Translations under genes and position numbers: made by a program
Shown here: one piece after another, positions 11,108 to 22,472 of the stretch
Position numbering within the stretch: the first letter of the stretch is position 1
Layout: each line of letters opens with the position of its first letter
NCBI GenBank assembly: GCA_013423325.1
Contig: BLJB01000139.1
Span: 103,467 to 167,466, forward strand
Origin: Usnea hakonensis
Taxonomy: Eukaryota > Ascomycota > Lecanoromycetes > Lecanorales > Parmeliaceae
Length of the DNA stretch: 64,000 bases
Direction of reading: 5' to 3'
The notes under the pieces: model-generated
Told to the model about the DNA's origin: nothing
What the model saw: the letters and a program-made list of their open reading frames with translations, nothing else
Database searches by the model: none

Positions 11108-12250
11108 ATGGGGTACCAACTCTTCACCTCACTCTTTACAATGTTTCTACTGGAAATCCTACACATATCTTTAGCATGGAAACTTATAATATTGGTTTTG
11201 ATCATGAGCGATATCAAAACCTTTCCTCTGGTCTGGCATGTAAGTCTTTCCTCCTCAACTTCCCGGCTCCAGGCTGACTCCCTCACCTCAAGCTTCGTTT
11301 GCTCAATGCCCTACGATTCGTCCTCCCGTCACAGCGACCTGAAATTGCACTAAGTCCGAGTTCTATCTTTCAGCCCCTGGTCACATCATCCCACTGTTCT
11401 CTCAGCGAAATGGACTTCAACTGGCACAGTATGACGATCCCCCACATTTGTTAAAGAAGAAAACACCCCTGTCACCACACTACTTACTCCAAACCCAGAA
11501 TCCAACAGCACCTACTACTCTGACCTCGACATCGCCCGCACCCACCTCCTCTGCACCCTCTTCTCCGTCGGCATCGACCAAGCCCGCCACGAGCACGGCA
11601 ACCCCCTCCTCAACCCCGGCAAAGGCAGCTTCACCATCAAACTCGGCGCCGTCAAATGCTCCTTCAAGCGCGAAATCCGCCCCTACCAGCGCTACGAGAT
11701 GTGGACCCGCGTCCTGGCCTGGGACACCAAGTGGCTCTACACCATCACGCATTTCGTCCGCCGGGATACCAAGACCAGCGACCGACCGCGCATCGTGTGC
11801 GCGACGGCCATCAGCAAGTGTGTGTTCAAGTCGGGACGCAGGACTATCCCGCCGGAAGTCCTGCTCCATACCTCGAGACTGATTCCGTTGGATATGTTTC
11901 CCCGACCGCTCCTGCCCCTGCCGGTGCATCACCATGCTACGTCGTCGTTGGCGAGTCAGGCGCCGCAAAGGAGAGACGATGACGTCGTGTCGACACCTGC
12001 GTTCGAGCAGCCACGTCATCATCATCATCCTCATCAACAATGTACTGAACACTCCAAATTCGTGGGCGGCGACGCCTGGACGCAGTCGCGGGAGGTGGAG
12101 AGGGAAGCGTGGAAGGGCGGGTGGACGTCGGAGATGATTGAGGATGAGAGGAGGAGGGGGATGGAGGTGGTGGGGTTGGGGGATCTGGATGCTTTGGATG
12201 AGGGGGGGTGGGAGGGGGGGGAGGTTTTGGGGTGGCATTTTGATATATAG
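11108..12250 (+). CDS. THEM6/UPF0670-like hot-dog thioesterase homologue
   Basis: Three exons: 11108-11239, 11293-11428 and 11499-12250 (introns 53 and 70 bp), giving 339 residues. The N-terminus is a hydrophobic anchor (LFTSLFTMFLLEILHISLAWKL, cut here), followed by FPLVWH joined to LRLLNALRF. The second junction creates MDFNWHK-SNSTYYSDLDIAR, the strongly conserved signature of this family (N-W-H-x-x-N-S-x-Y-x-SDLD), and exon 3 continues with KRYEI-type hot-dog strands (YEMWTRVLAWDTKWLYTITHF, cut). By family it is a membrane-anchored hot-dog (4HBT_2) protein; catalysis on acyl-CoA is plausible but unproven for THEM6 types. The C-terminal 120 residues are low complexity (His-rich, then Gly/Glu-rich). 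Start choice: an ATG at 11015 in the same frame would add 31 residues; I prefer 11108. Confidence 0.75.
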
Positions 12251-13135
12251 AGCGTTTTTTTTTTTTAGATGTTGTATCACTGAACTTCGTTCCGCTCACT
12301 TCATTTCATGCTCATCATACCCCATACTGAGCCCCAAACCCCCATCCCCAGCCTCATACATACCTACCTATACCTATATACAGGAGCATCCCCCTCGCTG
12401 CACCGCGCGCGCCGCCCACCCACCGTACGTACATACATACCTAAGCAAGCGCGCGCTATTTTCTTTTTCTCTCTACGTATATCGTATACCTTACCTTACG
12501 TTACGTATATCTAACCCCTATTCTATTCCCCAGTTCTAGAGATGAGTGAAAGGGCGGTTAGTTGGTTAATGGATATGGGGGTTGGGGTGGGGAAGGGGAA
12601 GGGGAATCTTGGGGGAAGGGGGGGGGGGCTTGCGAGGTGGGTGTTGGGACGTTGGAGTTGGGACGGTGGGATGTGGAGATGGGGTGTGTGTGGGATACTT
12701 GGGGGCAGGGGGGTTATGGTGTGGTGGTTGAGGATTAAGGATTTAGGAATGGGGGGGTTTTTTGGATGTGTGTTCATTATGCTTATGGCTATGAGCGCTT
12801 TGGAATTGGGGGAGTGAGATGAGATGGAGGATGTGTTATGTAGAATGTAGAGGAGTGGGGGGGGGGATTTACTTGTTTAGTCACGCATGGCAGTCTATTT
12901 TTCTTTTTTTTTTAAATTGATCTTTTTTATTGATTTTTTTTTTGAAGTCATATTCTATTAAAGCGCTGTACGATACATCTTGATTTGCTTTCATATTTAC
13001 TATACTACCCAAATTGAGATATTTGTTTTGAGAGATTGTGCTGCCTGCAGCTGCTGCAGAACATTCATTTCCATTCCCAGCGGTTTCGTGCTTGCGCGAA
13101 GATGTGCCACCTCCCCCCCAGCCAGGAAAGAAACT
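12251..13135. other. Intergenic, low complexity
   Basis: Between two convergent genes. G-rich stretches (12560-12700, 12780-12870), T runs (12900-12945) and short CATAC/TACGTA repeats around 12360-12500. No supported gene; the open frames here come from composition. Confidence 0.5.
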
Positions 13136-14330
13136 TCACATAAACTGCTTCTGCACATTCACGACCACCTTGTCGGCCCCGCTCATGCGTCTGAGCCGTG
13201 GCGACCCGCGGTAGGTGATGAGGTAGAAGGAGATGAAGAGGGCGAGGTAGGATGTTAGGATGATGCAGCCGACGGAGGCGGCGAAGGCGCTGCCGGCGCA
13301 GGTGCCGGAGGCGAAGTGGTAGGTGGCGTAGTAGATGAATGCTAGGGTGGGAGGGGTTAGTTTTATATTTGTGCTTATTTGTATTTTTGGGGAGGGAGGT
13401 GGGCAGGGGAGGGGGTTGAATCACAGCCTACGAGGGCGGCGTGGTGGAAGGAGGGGGTTCAAGAAGAGTGGATTTACCAAGATCGATGAGGAATTGCAGG
13501 ATCTGGAGGCGCGTGATCCATTCTTTCCACCAGACGCGGATACCGCGGGAGCTTTGGAAGTAGTACCAGTACATGACGACGTGGACGGTCAGGTTGAGGG
13601 TGATTGGGACCCAGGAGATGGACGTTTGGCCCGTCAGCTGCGTGTAGCAGAGGAGGACCGTTGCGCCGTGGTGGTAGCAGTGGAGGAATGCTGATCGGAT
13701 TTGCATGAGTGAGAGATACGGGAGAGAAAAAACAAGGGCGGCGGGCTGAGTGCGAGTTGGTGAACTTACTCATGGGTTTCTTTTTGAGGACGAGGAAGAC
13801 GGTGTCGAGGAGTTCGAAGTATTTGGTTAAGTAGTTGACCTGAGGATCTGGTTGGTCATTGGGGTTGGTTGTGACGGCAAGTTGTAGGATTCTAGGCCGC
13901 TGGTATGAGCAATACTGACATAGTAGAGAGTGACTAGACGCTTCGTCCATCCTGCAGACCCGCAGATGCTATTGTGCACCCCGTATTTCCACAATCCCGG
14001 TCCCAGCTCTTGGACGAAGAGGACAAGTAAAAAAGCACTCAGGACCGAGAGAAAAAGGTTGTGCAGGAGGAACAGAGAAGTCAAGTTAAAAGCTGGACGT
14101 CCCTTCATCGCCTTTCGGCCGTAGAATATTATCAAGTAATAAACGGTTATGGCGATCGTCGTCTCTTTCGCTGTGGCCATGGGTGTTTCTCCGGGGAGGA
14201 AAAGGAAGCTTGTTGGTGCGTATCCAGTTGTCGCCGTCCATATGTGGGAGAAGAGCTCCCATGGTGAAGCTTTGAAGGTACCAGGCTGTAGCCACCACTC
14301 ATGGAGAGAGGGTGCTCCTGCCTCAGTCAT
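13136..14330 (-). CDS. ELO-family very-long-chain fatty acid elongase
   Basis: Four exons: 14330-13920, 13839-13770, 13690-13478 and 13341-13136 (introns 80, 79 and 136 bp), giving 299 residues. The junctions rebuild the family core: LVTLYY joined to VNYLTKYFELLDTVF, then LKKKPM joined through T to FLHCYHHGAT. HCYHH is the HxxHH histidine box needed for the condensing reaction. Around it are several membrane segments (AITVYYLIIFYG, LFLSVLSAFLLVLF, IILTSYLALFISFYL). The protein ends KVVVNVQKQFM, a basic tail as in ER membrane elongases. Role by family: 3-ketoacyl-CoA synthase of the ER fatty acid elongation cycle, using malonyl-CoA and a fatty acyl-CoA; chain-length preference cannot be read. 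Closest to yeast ELO2/ELO3-type proteins in layout, but I do not assign a paralogue. Confidence 0.9.
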
Positions 14331-16143
14331 GGTGGATGAATTAGACTCGTTATGTATGTATGAAGGGATATTGCTATAGATTTGAGTGACTACACGAGAT
14401 CATGAGAATAGAGCATGGTCTGTTCTTGTAGCTTCTGATGCAGCTTTCCAAGAAGGAGATTTTTCTATCAAGACGTTTGAAACAAGACACAGCTAGCATG
14501 TCACACATCCGCATTGAAGATTGTCTGGCAACCTGTTAATTTGTCAATCGCAGCAAACACGTCAATCTGGTCAAATGGAACATTCAACATTCAGCCGGTT
14601 TTGTTAAGGCGGCAAGCCAATGGCGCATTGACTTGCATGACTTGATTGGGCATAAGTCTTTCGCTAGAGAAGGCTTTGACGTGACCTCATTCTTAGTTGT
14701 CAGCTGCAAGTGGTAAGATAGGTGTACTTGACATGGACGCGTCTAGATTTTCAAGGCAGGATGTTTTTGATCGGCTAAAGGCATCTATTGAAAGTCTGTT
14801 GAAAATGTCTTGTATTTTGATAGCTTGATCTTTTCGGACTAAGGTACTCATAGGCTGAAGGGTTTAATAGAATCAGGCTAGGCTTTAAGCCCTACATACT
14901 AGTGTGCCTTCCACGTGCCGCCAAAGCTGACCGATTGGGTAAGATCCCTCCTTTGTCCCGGGGGTTTAGATGCGGGCGAACTCTAAAGATACCTTAACTT
15001 ACCTTACAGCATAAGGTACCTTAGTACCTCTAGTATCCTCACACTAATAGCTTCTAAAATTATTCCGTCGCTCCAAATTTCCAACCCCTGACAATAATAG
15101 TCGTGTTGGAAAAGGTACTTAATATCATGTAGCGTTCGATGCTTACTGGCGCTGATGCTATGGCTGAGCCCATTATTCCATTTTCTACATTAAGTTAATA
15201 ACAATCAGGATCCATAAAACCCCCTGGCCCACTCCAAAATGAGGAAGCCAATCATTCAACGTAACAACACCATGTCATATATATTATAGCACGACCCGCT
15301 CCAACGCTCCACACGCCTCATTGATATTTGCTTTACGCTCTGAACTCTGTATTGACTCGGAAAGAATCTCTCAGCTCTCTCAGCTCTCTCAGCTCTTTCG
15401 GCAATATTCTAAGGCCTATTCTAAATGGATCGGTAAAAAGCCCCTTAATACTACGTGTACGCGAGCTTCACCGCCTACTCACTCTATACCACGGTTTGTA
15501 TCTGTACTAATAAGCAATCTATTTAAGTGGTGAGCAGTGAGTAAGCCGGAGTAAGCTGCCAACATGCCCATGCTATGGTCGAGAGAATGCGCCTCTGAGC
15601 TGATTCTCTGAGCTGGTTGCTATCACTATAATGTCCTTGTTCGCTCAACACAGCCTAGATATAAGCTCTGCTAGATTCATACAATAGAAGGCTTCAGAAG
15701 GAACCGCTAGGTTTTTTACCCTACCACCCACGAGGACGCCAAGGTTTTCATAGCCAGTGCCAGGGGGACTCCCGTAATTAGGCTAAGTAAAACATACCCT
15801 TTATAGCATGCCCAGGTAGAAACGCGTACTAAGGTATATCAAAGCACGAACAACCAACCAACCAAGCAGGCATTTACACCTTTGCCTCGCTTAGATCATA
15901 GCTGATCATAGCCGCCCAATGATAGACTTTCATGGACAAATTCTCTCCAGCTGGATAAATCATCCTTTGGACGCCGCCTTCAGACAAATACAATCTTATC
16001 AAAATGACCAGACCCAAACGCAAATGATCCTTCGCCATGGATAAAGGGATTGAGCTATCTTGTACTCCGTTAAAAGAGTCATGATCCTTCTTTGAGCTCA
16101 ATTGTATCTGTGCCAGGAACGATCTTCTGAGAGAATCAGCAGC
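14331..16143. other. Long intergenic region
   Basis: 1.8 kb between divergent ELO and P450 genes, with no supported gene. It contains a 7-bp tandem (CTCTCAG, about four copies, 15368-15395) and AAGGTACCTTA-type palindromes near 15010-15030. The minus-strand frame at 15874-16101 has no domain. Confidence 0.45.
15368..15398. repeat. Short tandem repeat, 7-bp unit
   Basis: About four perfect or near-perfect copies of a CTCTCAG unit. Confidence 0.7.
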
Positions 16144-17763
16144 ATGGCGTACACGTTCCGATTTTCATCTCTGCTAGTTCTTACTTTGATGATGGCCTTG
16201 TTTATTACAAGGATGTCATCCCTGAGACTTCTCGCGGCTTGGTCCTATGCCTTCGCCATCTTCATACCATCGTACTACATTATCTATGAGTCTTGGATAT
16301 ACCCATACTATGTCTCGCCACTTCGTTTTTTGCCCACCGTGCCCGGATTTCCGCTATGGGGTCACACTCTTACGATTATTTCGGAAGAGGTTGGTGTGCC
16401 TCAGAGGCGCTGGCATAAGCAACATGGCCCAATTATACGATATTTTCTTCTCTTCGGCCAATATAGAATCTCAGTTGTGGATGACGAAGCGCTCAAACAG
16501 ATCACAGTCAAAAATTCGTATAACTGGCAAAAAACTCCGATATACAAAAGACTTGTGTGCCTTTTATTAGGCGAAGGAATTGTAACAGCTGAAGGAGATG
16601 TTCACGTTCAGCAACGAAAAGCGCTTGCGCCAGGGTTTTCCACGTCTTCAACCAAAAGTCTCGCACCAGTCTTCTGGCGCAAAGCACTACAGCTGTCCAA
16701 GCTTTGGCGGACCGAATTGGAAAAAAAGAATGCAGCAGCCTCTTCCATTGAGGTCTCCGATTGGCTAGATCGAACAACACTCGATATTATCGCGCAAGCC
16801 GGATTCGGAACTGAGATTGACTCGCTCAGCCACCCCGACACGCCCATGAGAGTGGCATACACACGGTGCTCTTTATGTGAAACCGCATGGGACCGATTAT
16901 TTTTCGGACTTCAATATCTGACCTCGTTAGCTATCTACTTACCTATGCGATCCAAGCGCGAAATCATCGGAGCCCGCCATACGTTGATGGGTATTGCGTC
17001 CGAGATTATCCGTAACAAGCAGTCCAAGAAATCCCAAACACTTCCCAGCGAAAAAGACATCATCTCACTAATCGTGCGCGACAACTCAACAGCAAGTGCC
17101 AAAATGACATTTGAGACCATGAGAGATCAAGTCATGACCTTCATCGGCGCCGGTCACGATACGACCTCAGCTGGAGCTGCATGGACCCTGCAACTCCTTT
17201 CAAAAAATCTCTCCATCCAAGAGAAGCTGAGGGCTGAAATCCGAGAGCATATGCCCTTCCTATTCCTCCCTCACAGCCGCGAAGACGAAGCTCAGATCGC
17301 AAAAATCGACGAGGACCGTCTACCATATCTAAACAACGTCTGTCGCGAGAGTCTCAGGTACATTCCCCCCATTCCCCTCACCGCGCGAATAAACAGCGCC
17401 GAAGAGCAGCTCTGCGGGTACCGCATCCCCGCCGGCACAACGGTGACAATACTCTCCAACACCATTAACCGCCTCCCCCAATTTTGGGGAGAGACGGCAG
17501 ACGTGTTCGATCCGGATAGATGGGACCATTTGCCAGATACGTATACGACGAATGCGTATATGACGTTCTCCCAAGGACCGAGGTCTTGTATAGGGAAGAA
17601 ATTCGCAGAGACGGAAATCAAGACGTTGCTGTGTTGTATGTTGAGTATGTATCGTTTCGAAAGGGATGAGAAGGTGGCCGATCCGGAGGACGGCAAGGTG
17701 TGGAGAGTCACGTTGAGGCCGCCGAAGGATGGCATGAATCTCAAAGTCTCGCTGTTGGATTGA
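16144..17763 (+). CDS. Cytochrome P450 monooxygenase
   Basis: Single exon, 539 residues from the ATG at 16144; an in-frame ATG at 16102 would add 14 residues. An N-terminal membrane anchor covers roughly residues 8-50 and is followed by a proline-rich hinge (RFLPTVPGFPLWG, 61-73). The P450 landmarks are all present: HVQQRKALAPGF (helix C region), AGHDTT (336-341, oxygen-binding I helix), ESLR (402-405, ExxR of helix K), FDPDRW (455-460), and the haem loop FSQGPRSCIG with Cys482 as the iron ligand. It should be an ER-bound haem-thiolate oxygenase using electrons from P450 reductase. The sequence looks closest to the CYP4-like clan, but the family and substrate cannot be given. Lack of introns is unusual for a fungal P450. 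No tailoring partners or backbone synthase are adjacent. Confidence 0.9.
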   Translation: MAYTFRFSSLLVLTLMMALFITRMSSLRLLAAWSYAFAIFIPSYYIIYESWIYPYYVSPLRFLPTVPGFPLWGHTLTIISEEVGVPQRRWHKQHGPIIRYFLLFGQYRISVVDDEALKQITVKNSYNWQKTPIYKRLVCLLLGEGIVTAEGDVHVQQRKALAPGFSTSSTKSLAPVFWRKALQLSKLWRTELEKKNAAASSIEVSDWLDRTTLDIIAQAGFGTEIDSLSHPDTPMRVAYTRCSLCETAWDRLFFGLQYLTSLAIYLPMRSKREIIGARHTLMGIASEIIRNKQSKKSQTLPSEKDIISLIVRDNSTASAKMTFETMRDQVMTFIGAGHDTTSAGAAWTLQLLSKNLSIQEKLRAEIREHMPFLFLPHSREDEAQIAKIDEDRLPYLNNVCRESLRYIPPIPLTARINSAEEQLCGYRIPAGTTVTILSNTINRLPQFWGETADVFDPDRWDHLPDTYTTNAYMTFSQGPRSCIGKKFAETEIKTLLCCMLSMYRFERDEKVADPEDGKVWRVTLRPPKDGMNLKVSLLD

Positions 17764-18856
17764 CGATTCCTTTTTTTTCCCTTCCGATGTCTTGACGCAC
17801 TTGCGTTGCTGTGAGAGTGCTGCGTAGAAGGAGAGGACAATTCGTAATTTATCAGCTCTTTGAGAATTTTACTTGTTTTGGGATTCATCAGACAGACTCT
17901 TAGACGATGAAATTGGAAATACCTGTACCGAAACCCCCGGAACACTGCATCTCATCTTTAGAGGTTGGTTTCTACGGAGGTAGACAATTCGAGGGAGTAG
18001 AAAAAATAAAACCGTTGACACCCGTGGCCAGGCACCAAGAAACGGATAAAGACCCCTGGAACATCACCATTGGACACAAAACCTCACTGCCCATGGCGCT
18101 AGAGTGCGGCCCGCCATAAGGCTCGTCCACAGGTACCTTAAAGTATATTCGACACTCCCTAAACTAAAATACCTTAAAGAGTAATGAGACTCTATATCAA
18201 TCATCCGCCGTCGCCATCTTTTTACGTCTAAGTATACATCTCCGTGAGGAAACTCCTGATGTCACAAGCTATGATGGGAGATAAATCATGGAGAACCTAC
18301 GCAGCGTAACCTCTGAGCGTCAAGTCTACAGTTAAATCATACTCATGAGTCTGATACTGTACAGCTTCGAGAAGTAGACTACCGGTACGTCTGGTTTGAC
18401 GTTTTCATTATGAATTCCGCCATTTACGATGCGCATTAGCCTCCCAAGCACCCGGTTTACCAATGTACTTGCGCGACACTTCTGTACTCGTAGGATTATT
18501 CTTTTCTTTGCTACAACGCTTACATATGTATACAGATACATATATGGAACTCTGTCTTACGTGAGACACATTGGGGATAAGACGCTCGAGGAGATTTCTT
18601 GCTGCTAGCTAATGTCTTATCTGCTGGAAAAGAAAAAAAGAAGAAAGACCTTTGAGGCGTCCCTCGACTGGCCAATGAGTGTCCAAAAGGAAAAACCGCC
18701 AGCCATTGCTATTTTGCCGTTTATCGTTACCGTGACTGCCGTGCGGTGATAGCAGGCGTTGATGGACTTGACCGCTTAACACTGGCCACTCGTGCTGCAG
18801 AAATTCCTGTTGCAGACGCCGATTAGTAAAATTGGATACCAAGATCCCACAGAGCC
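17764..18856. other. Intergenic
   Basis: 1.1 kb between convergent genes. Contains short frames without domains and an AGGTACCTTAAAG motif at about 18130. Nothing else supported. Confidence 0.4.
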
Positions 18857-19469
18857 TTACCAGCAGATGTTGAATTCTCCAGGGGGATCAAGATTGCCAC
18901 CTGTCAACGCCTCAAACGCTCCCTCGCTTAAATCTAGCAAAGGGAATATCAGCTGAAATGTAGATTTGCTTGATAAATTGATTCCGAATACCCAAATGAT
19001 TCTCGTCGCACGAGGGACAAGTGTCTGCGACGGTAGCAATAACGACGGTCCCCTGTCCAGGATTGCCTTGACCGCCTCCCTCGTTGGTAATCTTCACTTT
19101 GCGACCGCAGTACGGCCCTGGCGACTCGTTGTCTTGCCAGTAGTTGGACAAAGCGACAATCTTAGAGCTATCCTGGAATGAAAAGAAAAAGCGCTAGTCA
19201 GCAAGGATTTCTTTGCGACTGACAACGTATGGGGACGGCAGAACTCACAGGATTGACTTGGCCACACGATCCTGCAGCACCGCCCTGGGTGTAGTAAGTA
19301 GCCTCGCCGCAATGACTGTAAGATACGATTGTCAGGGCGTTGAAGGCGCATGATTCACGACAGCATCTCAAACTCACGTTACACGGCTCTCTAAGGACGC
19401 ACCTGCGCTAGGCACGGCAAAAGCCTGTGTTGCCAGACACAAGCTGACGAAGGCGAGGTTATAAAACAT
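18857..19469 (-). CDS. Small secreted expansin/barwin-like (RlpA-like) protein
   Basis: Four exons: 19469-19378, 19315-19249, 19172-18992 and 18933-18857 (introns 62, 76 and 58 bp), giving 138 residues. The N-terminus is a signal peptide (LAFVSLCLATQAFA, likely cut before VPSA). The rest is a double-psi beta-barrel: GEATYYTQGGAAGSCG, then SPGPYCGRKVKI, VADTCPSCDENHLDLSEGAF (cut) and the ending GNLDPPGEFNICW. Six cysteines pair as in plant barwin and fungal RlpA-like proteins. The last junction is decisive because it joins HL to DLSEGAF. By family these are secreted, wall- or surface-associated proteins without known catalysis; some are expressed during plant or mycoparasitic interaction. It is shorter than true expansins and has no second carbohydrate-binding domain. 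Confidence 0.85.
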
Positions 19470-20432
19470 TATGAACAATCTTGGCTTGCTAGGTGTATTA
19501 TAAGTTTGCCTGAACCGGGTAAGGGTTTTCCTTTGGTACACGGAGGAAGAAACCTACATTCAGTGCGATAACCTCGGCCTTTATAATTTGGGTGGCCCGG
19601 GCATCAGGCCAACACCAAGTCATTATTCATGATGGCCCACGGCCTCGACACTTCATAGCGGGGAGAAATCAATGCAAATGGCTTTTCTACACGTCTGCAA
19701 GCTTGGAACCGCCAAGAGACCCAAGTAAGTCACCAGTGCGCAGTCGGTTCCTGCGTCCAAGGATTTTCCGTTGAAGAATGCACGTTGCTGACGCCCGGGG
19801 AAAAGGGATTTACATTACTCACGGGGCGCGGAATCATGCATGCATTGGTAAGATTTGCGCCACTCGGACTAAGTCCCGAGCTTTTCCGAGTATCATCCAT
19901 CATCAAACCTGCATGAACAATCTTACAAACAGTCAGCGAGCACATTCCCGATTGAGGACCTTGCCGCTCTTTTCTGCACATCAGGTCTTCAGCTACCGTC
20001 ACCCTGCATTTCACATTTATCGGGTTTCAGTCTTAGCCTTATGCAGAAACCATTCCGGCGCCAACGATCAGGAACGTGCCTTCGTTTTGTGCAATCAGCA
20101 ACATGTGCATTCTGCCCGAATGACCTGCCTCATCCATCAGTCTTCGCAGAAAGAGACACTAATCTCCTCCAAGGCTTTTTCATTTGTCAGAAGATATCAT
20201 AGAAACCTCTGTGGGGCGTAATTCACACATCTAGACCATCAGCGATGCATGCAGTCATCACCAGGGAAGTCCGCTCAATGCACACATTCTACTTTCTGAA
20301 TTAAAGATATGGTAGGATTCGCCGTACTACTACCTATGCACCGACACTTGAACCCAAAGATCCATTATCAAAGCAATCCACGCCCTCGATGATCGAGGTG
20401 GTACCTAACGAGAAGACCAATTAACAAGAGCT

Positions 20433-20461
20433 CTTGAATGTTGAATGTTGAATGTTGAATG
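20433..20461. repeat. TTGAATG tandem repeat, four copies
   Basis: Four consecutive copies of a 7-bp unit. Confidence 0.75.
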
Positions 20462-20529
20462 CTTATAAAGCTTTCTAGTATCGTATAAATCATCAAACAC
20501 ATATACCCACAAGCAACTCTTGTGAAGGA

Positions 20530-20897
20530 ATCTCACCCCAGCCTTTGCCCCTTTTTTACCCCACATTCGCTGAGTACCGCCTCCGTCTCACTCCTTCTCA
20601 TTAAACATAATGCATAATGGGCAACCCGTCAAGAACTATTTGCACAGACCGCCTCCTTGGGGAGGAGGTAGTGAGTCTCGTAAAGATCCAGAACACAAGA
20701 AACAAAAACGAAAGAGGCTTGTTCCGAACTCACACACACACCCCCCTCAACCCACAAATCCTCAACCCAGCCTTGAACCCCTTAGCGCCCCCCCCGTCTC
20801 ACTTCTTCTCACTAAGCACGGTCCATAAGGGGCAACCTATCAAGAACTGTGTGCACAGACCGCTTCCTTGCGGAGGAGGTATTGAGTTTCTCAAAAT
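20530..20897. repeat. Diverged tandem duplication, about 211-bp period
   Basis: Segments about 20530-20685 and 20757-20897 share CTCACTCCTTCTCA-, GGGCAACC-, TCAAGAACT-, TGCACAGACCGC- and GGAGGAGGTA-type blocks in the same order, offset by 211 bp. A third, weaker copy may start near 20982. No coding frame is preserved. Confidence 0.65.
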
Positions 20898-21119
20898 AAA
20901 AAATAAAAATAAAAACCAGGGCTCTAGGGATGCCCCTATCCAAAAGCAGACACGCACACACACAGACGCTTAAAAGTCCTCACACCAGCTTTTTGCCCTT
21001 TTTCGCTCTTCCGAAGTGAGCTTGGCTCAAAAGGCAAAAGCTTCCCAAACCAAATACCTGCTCTAAGGAGGAGATGCCCTCCCATCCACAAACACACACA
21101 CATCAAAATACTTCCCAAA

Positions 21120-21430
21120 GCCTCTTCCATCTCAGCGTTCTATCCCATCCCCATCCCATCCCCATTCCCTTTCCCCCCCTTCCCCTCACAAGCCATTCGC
21201 AAAACACAATAAATACTCAACCCATCTATCCGTCCATCCCATCCATTCCCCCTCTCTTCCCCCCTTCTTCTCTCCCCCCTCCTCTTCTTTCTCCCCCCCT
21301 TCTCCCCCTTCCCCACCTTTAATCTCTCCCTACTTCTCCCCCCACCATCCTCTCTCTCCCCCCACCCCATCCCTTTCCCCCTTTTCCTTCCCCCCTTCCC
21401 CCCCCCCTATAAAACAATCCTCCACGCCCC
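21120..21430. repeat. Polypyrimidine C/T tract
   Basis: Around 300 bp of almost pure C and T on the plus strand with scattered A. Confidence 0.8.
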
Positions 21431-22121
21431 CCCCGCCCTTCCCAAATCTGCTTTCCAACATCGAGCCAGCCAGCCTGCCAAACCACACCACACCAGTAGC
21501 AAAGAAGAAATCCTTAATATCCCTTACTTATAAAAGATACTGTGTAAAAGTAAAAGGAATGGAGAGTCTGTGATAGGAAAGGATAGCCAAGCAAAGTAAA
21601 GCAAAGCAACCCTTAGCCAAAAAAAAATCAAAAAAACAACAACGAAAAAACAACAGGCACAGGAAAGGAAACCGGAAAGGCTTAATTGATAGATAGATAG
21701 GTAGATAGATAGATAGATATATCAACACACCCAATATCCCCTAGCTTACTAAATACCCTAGCATCCAATAAACCCTCCTTCCTTCCCAGCCCAACCAAAA
21801 CCCCATTCCACTTACCAGTACCTCCTCATATTAAACATTTTTACAAAACCCACCTCTATAGACAAAACCACCTCTGTAGCCATAGCTAAACAAAAAACCT
21901 TTAGTCACCTATACAAAACCACATATCTTCCTTCCTACTTAAACGGAATAAGATTTATATGTTGTATGGAGTGCTTTACTTTACTTTTTTGAGAAAGGAA
22001 AGGTGGTTGGTAGCGAATCAAAGGGTAGCGAGTTGAAAAGAAAAAGAAAAGGGGGGTGGGGGGGGCTTACGCCTGAATTGTTGTTATTGAAGCCCGCCAA
22101 TCTATATATGGGGTGGGGTAC

Positions 22122-22197
22122 GAAGGAAAGGAAAGGAAAGGAAAGGAAAGGAAAGGAAAGGAAAGGAAAGGAAAGGAAAGGAAAGGAAAGGAAAGGA
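22122..22197. repeat. GGAAA microsatellite
   Basis: About fifteen perfect copies of a 5-bp GGAAA unit. Confidence 0.95.
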
Positions 22198-22472
22198 TAG
22201 ACATCTATTATAAGGTATTATAAGGAGGGTAGGAGTGCCATTAGAGAGAGTGATTAATGTTTTTTATGCATGTATATATGTGAATTAATATTAAAATATA
22301 GAAACAACCGGGATCCCTAAAAGCCAAAGAGACGAATCAAGATGGGTATATCGCCGCTCTGCCAACAACGCCGTCCCAACTCTCCCTAACCAATTTGAAA
22401 CCGACAACGACACGACCCCACCGCCATGCCAATCAGTGCCTCTGAGTACCAACACGCACTTGCTGTACCAGA

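Larger units (their letters stand above)
19470..22472. other. 3-kb gene-free, low-complexity region
   Basis: No supported gene. Contents: a TTGAATG tandem (20433-20461), a diverged direct duplication (20530-20897), CA-repeats (20730-20745, 20950-20965, 21080-21105), a pyrimidine-rich C/T tract (about 21120-21430), GATA-like repeats (21690-21720), and a GGAAA microsatellite (22122-22197). Confidence 0.6.

Noticed and set aside
13930..14379. Plus-strand frames within the ELO gene
   Set aside because: Shadows of exon 1 of the elongase, whose minus-strand reading has the family motifs.
8318..17763. MFS transporter, elongase and P450 as a secondary metabolite cluster
   Set aside because: No polyketide, peptide or terpene backbone enzyme and no pathway regulator nearby; spacing is 2-4 kb with unrelated genes between.
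22003..22200. ORF with Lys-Glu-Arg-Lys-Gly repeats
   Set aside because: Direct translation of the GGAAA microsatellite.
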